From NCBI RefSeq assembly GCF_002073915.1, contig NZ_CP012840.1, forward strand, positions 5-7,737: DNA of 7,733 nucleotides. Reading direction: 5' to 3'. This document shows positions 5,036 to 7,733 of the stretch, piece by piece. Below the pieces are notes generated by a model. The model did not search any database and was not told where the DNA came from. It worked only from the letters and a program-made list of their open reading frames with translations. The DNA is from Candidatus Riesia pediculicola (GTDB taxonomy: Bacteria > Pseudomonadota > Gammaproteobacteria > Enterobacterales > Enterobacteriaceae). Position 1 is the first letter of the stretch; each line of letters starts with the position of its first letter. A program made the translations under genes and the position numbers.

Positions 5036-5965
5036 CTATCGGGAAGATTGTTCACTTTTCTTTTCTAATTTCTTGATCTGAGAAAAGAGCAGTTCGTTTT
5101 CCGGAACTTTTATTTGAAAATGCTTTGCCCTTTTAATTACATAGCCGTTGATGTAATCGATTTCAGATTTTTTTCGATTGAGTAGATCTTGATACATTGA
5201 GGAGAAATTTTTTGAAGTGGAATCGATGACATCGATCGTTGAACGAAATAGAGATCGAGCGTCGATCTCTGAGAAACCCTCTCTTTTCATTATAGATGAT
5301 ACTTCTTGGCAGATACGGTTGATTTGATGAGTTGCTAATTTTAAGAGTTTTCCATTTTGGCATCGGTAGATTGAACTCAATGGATTAATTGAACAATTTA
5401 TAGCTAATTTTTTCCAATTAAAGAATCGGATATTTTTACACCAAATTACTTTTGGGAAGATTTGATTCAATGTGCTTGCAATCATGGGAAATTTTTTTGC
5501 CTTTCGATTAGCAGGACCTATGCAAGTTTCTCCCCATGCAACATGTTTTACATAATCGTTCTGATAATGAGAAGCGTGAGTAGTATTTCCTTCAATGATA
5601 GGTTGTTTGATTTTCTTTGGTAATTCTTCGAGTACACCCATTCCATTATGAATCAACAGAAGGATGCAATGATCGTTTAGATCACAGATAACTTTTGAAA
5701 TTTCTTTTGAGACTTGCCAAGCTTTTAAAGTAACTATTAGAAGATGGCTTTCTCTTAGTTTTCTTCGATTGTTGATGGGCACTGAAATATGATGTTTTCT
5801 TCCATCAATGGATTTGATTTTGAACTTGAGAGTCTTATGGATTTTTTCTTTTGTCCAACCTTGAACAAAATGTTTTGTAGAAGCTAGAGATGATAACCAT
5901 AGTTTGCCGATACAACCACATCCGAGAACTGTAATTTTTATCGGATCGTTTCTTAAATCTTTCAT
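5036..5965 (-). CDS. panE: 2-dehydropantoate 2-reductase (ketopantoate reductase)
   Basis: PanE reduces ketopantoate to pantoate with NADPH, the step between PanB and PanC. The 309-residue product aligns with E. coli PanE (303) throughout. It keeps the nucleotide-binding GCGCIG (15-20), VTLKAWQV (78-85), IHNGMG (105-110), TTHA (128-131), WKKLAINC (184-191), NPL (194-196), EIDYINGY (268-275) and VPEN (287-290). The expected general acid-base lysine is Lys186, and the pantoate-site residues match at Asn107 and Glu268. Family similarity continues through the last 20 residues (LF and a charged helix), so this tail is native here and copied in repA. About 8 extra residues precede the usual start, but no nearer ATG exists. 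I see no strong ribosome site. It lies on the opposite strand from panBC. Confidence 0.96.
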   Translation of the reverse strand: MKDLRNDPIKITVLGCGCIGKLWLSSLASTKHFVQGWTKEKIHKTLKFKIKSIDGRKHHISVPINNRRKLRESHLLIVTLKAWQVSKEISKVICDLNDHCILLLIHNGMGVLEELPKKIKQPIIEGNTTHASHYQNDYVKHVAWGETCIGPANRKAKKFPMIASTLNQIFPKVIWCKNIRFFNWKKLAINCSINPLSSIYRCQNGKLLKLATHQINRICQEVSSIMKREGFSEIDARSLFRSTIDVIDSTSKNFSSMYQDLLNRKKSEIDYINGYVIKRAKHFQIKVPENELLFSQIKKLEKKSEQSSR

Positions 5966-5981
5966 TTTTTTGCGTCTTAAT

Positions 5982-6000
5982 AATCTAAAATTTTTAGATT
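5982..6000. promoter_or_regulatory. Perfect inverted repeat just upstream of panE
   Basis: AATCTAAAA (5982-5990) and TTTTAGATT (5992-6000) form a perfect 9-bp inverted repeat around one base, starting 17 bases upstream of the panE ATG. It could be an operator or part of the panE promoter: read on the - strand, GAGACA and TAGATT lie about 16 bases apart, overlapping it. Both boxes are only 4 of 6 to consensus. No regulator is encoded in the window. Confidence 0.4.
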
Positions 6001-6264
6001 CATTGTCTCTTTTTTGTTCCCTTTTAGCATGAGAATTTTATTCTTTTTAAGACAAATTTTCCCATTTTTTTGACCTTTAAAAAATGCCTTATTTTGCTTT
6101 TTATAAACGTTTTCTTTTCATCATACATGATTTTTTTAATTTTCCTTTTTGATACCTTGTTGCTCATATTTTTTTTCAAATTTATGCTTTTTTTTGAAAA
6201 AAAGTTTGTCTTTTTTATGAGAGAAATTTTTGTAAAAAAATTGTTAAAAAAAAACCGATAAGTT

Positions 6265-6277
6265 CGTGATTTAGAAA
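6265..6277 (+). repeat. Solitary iteron-like repeat
   Basis: CGTGATTTAGAAA differs from the clustered repeats at 6441-6503 by one base (T for G at position 3). It lies 176 bases before the cluster and, with its flanks, matches the inverted copy at 7303-7321 at 18 of 19 positions. Confidence 0.5.
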
Positions 6278-6440
6278 TTTTTTTAGATGTTTTTTAAGAG
6301 AAAAAAGTTTCTTTTTTTTTCATTTATTCTCTATTTTTGATCTTGAAAAAAATTCTATTTTTAGGCTCTAAAAATGGCCTTTTTTTTCAATATATTACAA
6401 CTTTTAAAAAAATTTTTTCATTTTTTTTTTTTTTTAGATT

Positions 6441-6503
6441 CGGGATTTAGAAAATGAGGTATCGGGATTTAGGAATAAAAGCACGGGATTTAGAAATCGG
6501 GAG
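6441..6503 (+). repeat. Iteron-like direct repeats, candidate replication origin
   Basis: CGGGATTTAG occurs at 6441, 6463 and 6484, spaced 22 and 21 bases, about two helical turns. Each is followed by RAA (AAA, GAA, AAA), and a partial CGGGAG lies at 6498-6503. Repeats in phase on one face of the helix, next to very AT-rich DNA, are the standard form of an origin bound by a RepA-type initiator. They are the only ordered repeats of this kind I see outside the rep array. Binding by the RepA encoded here is inferred; the genes are about 1.7 kb away. Confidence 0.55.
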
Positions 6504-6660
6504 TTGCAGTACGAAATATCTTTCATCTCACTTTTTTAAACCTGAAAATCTTTTAACTAGATAACAAAAAAAAAAAATCTTTTAACTGGAAAAAACAATC
6601 TAGTATATATATAACCTAATATGTTCGGCTTGAAGACTAAAAATTGCTTCGGAAGTAGCA
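6504..6660. other. Non-coding spacer beside the iteron-like cluster
   Basis: Mixed AT-rich sequence with an alternating TATATATATA stretch (about 6603-6613) and a duplicated ATCTTTTAACT (from 6548 and 6578). No gene or RNA gene is recognised. It lies where an origin's unwinding segment could be. Confidence 0.4.
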
Positions 6661-6840
6661 CGTTTGAAAAAATTTTTCACAAGATTTTTTGAGAAAAATT
6701 TGGAATTTTTTTCGAAAAAAATTTTTTTCCATCTTTTTTCAAAAAAAAGTTGAAAAATTTTTTGAAAAATCTCCTAAAAAAGTTCTTTAAAACGAATTTT
6801 TTGAAAAAAATTTGAATTTTTCTCCGATCATTCTTTTCTC
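6661..6840. other. Phased A-tract/T-tract region, probably bent DNA
   Basis: Runs of A and T of 4-8 bases alternate roughly every helical turn, a pattern that gives intrinsic curvature. It includes a perfect 20-bp palindrome (6704-6723: AA, T7, CG, A7, TT) able to extrude as a cruciform. The - strand frame at 6677-6862 is almost only Phe and Lys and is not a credible gene. Confidence 0.5.
6704..6723. repeat. 20-bp perfect palindrome
   Basis: The two halves (AA-T7-C and its complement) are exact, with no spacer. TTCGAA is at its centre. It could extrude as a cruciform, but may be a by-product of the local A/T-tract composition. Confidence 0.6.
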
Positions 6841-7020
6841 TTAATAAAATAGAATAAATCATTTCATTTTCTTACTTAAATAAAGTAAAAAACATGAATT
6901 AAATACATAAATTAAATTAATTAAAAGCTACTTACTAAGTATTAATTAATTTCTTGATAATATATCCTACCAAGTATGAAATTGATCTAAAAATATAAAA
7001 GAAGTAATGTAATTAATTTC
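6841..7020. other. AT-rich non-coding spacer with TTAATTAA-type repeats
   Basis: No open frame of note. ATTAATT/AATTAAT motifs recur (for example near 6915, 6940 and 7010). Texture differs from the homopolymer runs on either side. I see no RNA gene here. Confidence 0.4.
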
Positions 7021-7280
7021 AGCAGGTTTGGTATGTTGTTCAAACTCTAAACCGGAATGAATTCATCCGACTTCCTCGATAGTACGTAATAGTCCGAGTA
7101 AATAGAATGGAAGAGATATCAATAGCATCGCTTCAAACTAGTCCATACCATGGAATTACAACTGACCAGTCTCCTTATCTAGAACCGATAATATGAATAG
7201 AGGTATGAAGTGTATGATTACACTTTCATATTTCATTAATCTTATTACTACTGGATGCTTAAGATTATGGTAAGTTATTA
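7021..7280. other. Less AT-rich non-coding block with hairpins, possible ncRNA or origin element
   Basis: This stretch has mixed composition, quite unlike the A/T runs around it, yet no open frame reaches 60 codons. It holds several short inverted repeats: CGG-A-ATGAA/TTCAT-CCG (7053-7069), TCCAT/ATGGA near 7142-7154, and an 11-bp stem with one bulge at 7204-7230. Retained non-homopolymer sequence in a shrunken plasmid suggests function, such as a structured RNA or origin part. I do not recognise a family. Confidence 0.35.
7204..7230. other. Stem-loop (11 bp with one bulge)
   Basis: TATGAAGTGTA (7204-7214) pairs with TACACTTTCATA (7219-7230) around a TGAT loop, with one bulged T. No T-run follows directly, so it is not a typical terminator. 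It is the strongest hairpin in the 7021-7280 block. Confidence 0.45.
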
Positions 7281-7306
7281 GCCATTAATTAAATATCGCT
7301 CGAAAA

Positions 7307-7321
7307 TTTCTAAAACACGAA
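7307..7321 (-). repeat. Inverted iteron-like copy
   Basis: TTTCTAAAACACGAA is the reverse complement of the repeat at 6263-6277 with one mismatch; with four more flanking A's (7303-7306) the match is 18 of 19. It lies about 1 kb from its partner, so the pair bounds the non-coding region in inverted orientation. Confidence 0.45.
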
Positions 7322-7602
7322 TCGTTATTTTTTTCAAAAATTTTTCAGATTTTGAAATTTTTGATCGAACAATTTCAATTTTTTTCTTTTTTGGTTCGAA
7401 TGAAAAATTGATCAAAATTTTCCAAAAAAAAGAGACAAAAATTTCAAAAAAAATTTGATCAGTTCGAAAGGATTCGAATTGTTTGTTCAAACGAAACAAA
7501 GACCAAAAAAACATCGCCCCCTGAAAAGCCAACCTCCCTTTTAGACTTCCGAAACAGGGAATCGCAGAGGACGAGATAATTTCAATTTTTTGAAAAAAAT
7601 CC
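7322..7602. other. Second A-tract region and panB upstream flank
   Basis: From 7322 to about 7460 short A- and T-runs with several TTCGAA/TTGATC motifs repeat the bent-DNA texture of 6661-6840. From 7505 the sequence is less AT-rich and has CCCTG (7519-7523) facing CAGGG (7555-7559). The - strand frame at 7278-7532 follows the A/T runs and is not a convincing gene. The A-tracts lie 150-280 bases upstream of the panB promoter, too far for a classical UP element. Confidence 0.4.
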
Positions 7603-7631
7603 TTGACTCTTCCTTTTTGTTCGAATAAAAT
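7603..7631 (+). promoter_or_regulatory. Sigma-70 type promoter for panB-panC
   Basis: TTGACT (7603-7608) and TAAAAT (7626-7631) are separated by exactly 17 bases. Each hexamer is 5 of 6 to the consensus. The -10 box crosses the circle join and equals window positions up to 3. Transcription would start near position 10, giving a leader of about 100 bases before panB. This is the best promoter match I see in the window. AT-rich DNA gives chance matches, but the position, spacing and both boxes fit. Confidence 0.65.
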
Positions 7632-7733
7632 TCCCGTCTTCTAAGGAAGAAGTCCCGAAAGAAAGGGAGAGTAAATGAAAAGGAATTGATTTTTTTTTTT
7701 CAAAAAAAAATGGTCTAACAGGTAAGGGAAATT
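7629..7733. repeat. Terminal direct repeat, second copy (circle overlap)
   Basis: Exact repeat of the first 105 bases. Because it is the same physical DNA on a circle, features here (panB leader, end of the panB promoter) should be counted once only. Confidence 0.93.

Larger units (their letters stand above)
2371..5100. repeat. Tandem array of a 1,178-bp unit, 2.3 copies
   Basis: Unit 1 (2371-3548) and unit 2 (3549-4726) appear identical except for one base (C at 2458, T at 3636). A partial third unit runs from 4727 to 5100, with C at the matching site. Each full unit is a 374-bp block (ibpA 3' end, convergent intergenic DNA, panE 3' end) plus an 804-bp block with nearly all of repA. The left edge is inside ibpA, where 2370 (A) differs from 3548 and 4726 (G). 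The right edge is inside panE, where 5101 (C) differs from 2745 and 3923 (T). Near-perfect identity means recent duplication or ongoing gene conversion. Confidence 0.95.
4727..5100. repeat. 374-bp block, copy 3 (true panE side)
   Basis: This copy holds the genuine panE 3' end (5036-5100), the 277-bp intergenic DNA and a detached ibpA remnant (4727-4758). It lies between panE and repA copy 2, which are transcribed in the same direction, so it is both the 3' flank of panE and the 5' flank of repA copy 2. Confidence 0.93.
5966..6440. other. T-rich non-coding region upstream of panE
   Basis: No credible gene. The + strand is dominated by T-runs of 5-15 broken by short mixed sequence. An apparent 63-codon frame here (6070-6261) is mostly Phe, Leu and Lys, as expected from T- and A-runs. 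A 7-bp stem (TTTTTAG 6358-6364, CTAAAAA 6368-6374) precedes T8 and could end + strand transcription weakly. A single iteron-like copy lies at 6265-6277. The bias would help strand opening near an origin. Confidence 0.6.

Noticed and set aside
6070..6261. 63-codon + strand frame in the T-rich region
   Set aside because: It consists mostly of Phe, Leu, Lys and Ile from homopolymer runs, has no ribosome site, and shows no domain pattern.
6677..6862. 61-codon - strand frame
   Set aside because: Almost only Phe and Lys from A/T tracts and palindromes; a composition artefact.
7278..7532. 84-codon - strand frame upstream of panB
   Set aside because: Follows A-tract sequence, has no recognisable family and no clear ribosome site; low-complexity second half.
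1..7733. Transposase, CRISPR array, tRNA or rRNA genes
   Set aside because: I looked for them and saw no transposase motif, no regularly spaced repeats with unique spacers, and no tRNA or rRNA signature.

Overview
The window reads as one complete small plasmid. Bases 1-105 recur exactly as 7629-7733, so the sequence closes into a circle of 7,628 bp with a 105-bp overlap left in. It carries panB, panC and panE, which give three of the four enzymatic steps to pantothenate (vitamin B5). It also carries a small heat-shock gene of the ibpA type and two copies of a plasmid replication initiator. The base composition is very AT-rich and the proteins are clearly gammaproteobacterial (closest by eye to E. 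coli PanB, PanC, PanE and IbpA). That gene set matches what I know of the pantothenate plasmid (pPAN) of Candidatus Riesia, the obligate symbiont of blood-feeding lice. I recognise it from memory, without a database check, and cannot tell which Riesia species it is.

Layout. The + strand has panB (113-970), panC (972-1832) one base later, and ibpA (1944-2402). A consensus-like promoter at 7603-7631 sits just upstream of panB across the circle join. The - strand has panE (5965-5036), then two identical repA genes (4709-3858 and 3531-2680). The two blocks of genes converge. The remaining 1.6 kb (5966-7602) holds no credible gene. It is T-rich and A-tract-rich, with a cluster of iteron-like repeats at 6441-6503 that is the best candidate for the replication origin, and a hairpin-bearing less AT-rich block at 7021-7280.

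The most unusual part is 2371-5100. A 374-bp block (last 32 bp of ibpA + 277 bp intergenic + last 65 bp of panE) is present three times. Between the copies lie two identical 804-bp blocks holding almost all of repA. Each repA therefore reads into a copied panE 3' end, and its last 20 residues are the PanE C-terminus. Comparison with E. coli PanE shows panE is the source and repA the recipient. Each repA block brings only 17 bp of its own upstream DNA, so the copied 374-bp block must supply its leader and possibly its promoter. That block contains a G-rich run on the repA-sense strand that fits the G-quadruplex pattern, and a 60-codon open frame that stops 7 bases before repA. The long direct repeats predict loss or gain of 1,178-bp circles that each contain repA.

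Together the genes suggest a vitamin-provisioning plasmid. PanB and PanE make pantoate from ketoisovalerate and PanC joins it to beta-alanine. No panD is present, so beta-alanine must come from elsewhere. The combination of nutrient genes, an ibp gene and two rep genes resembles the leucine plasmids of the aphid symbiont Buchnera.
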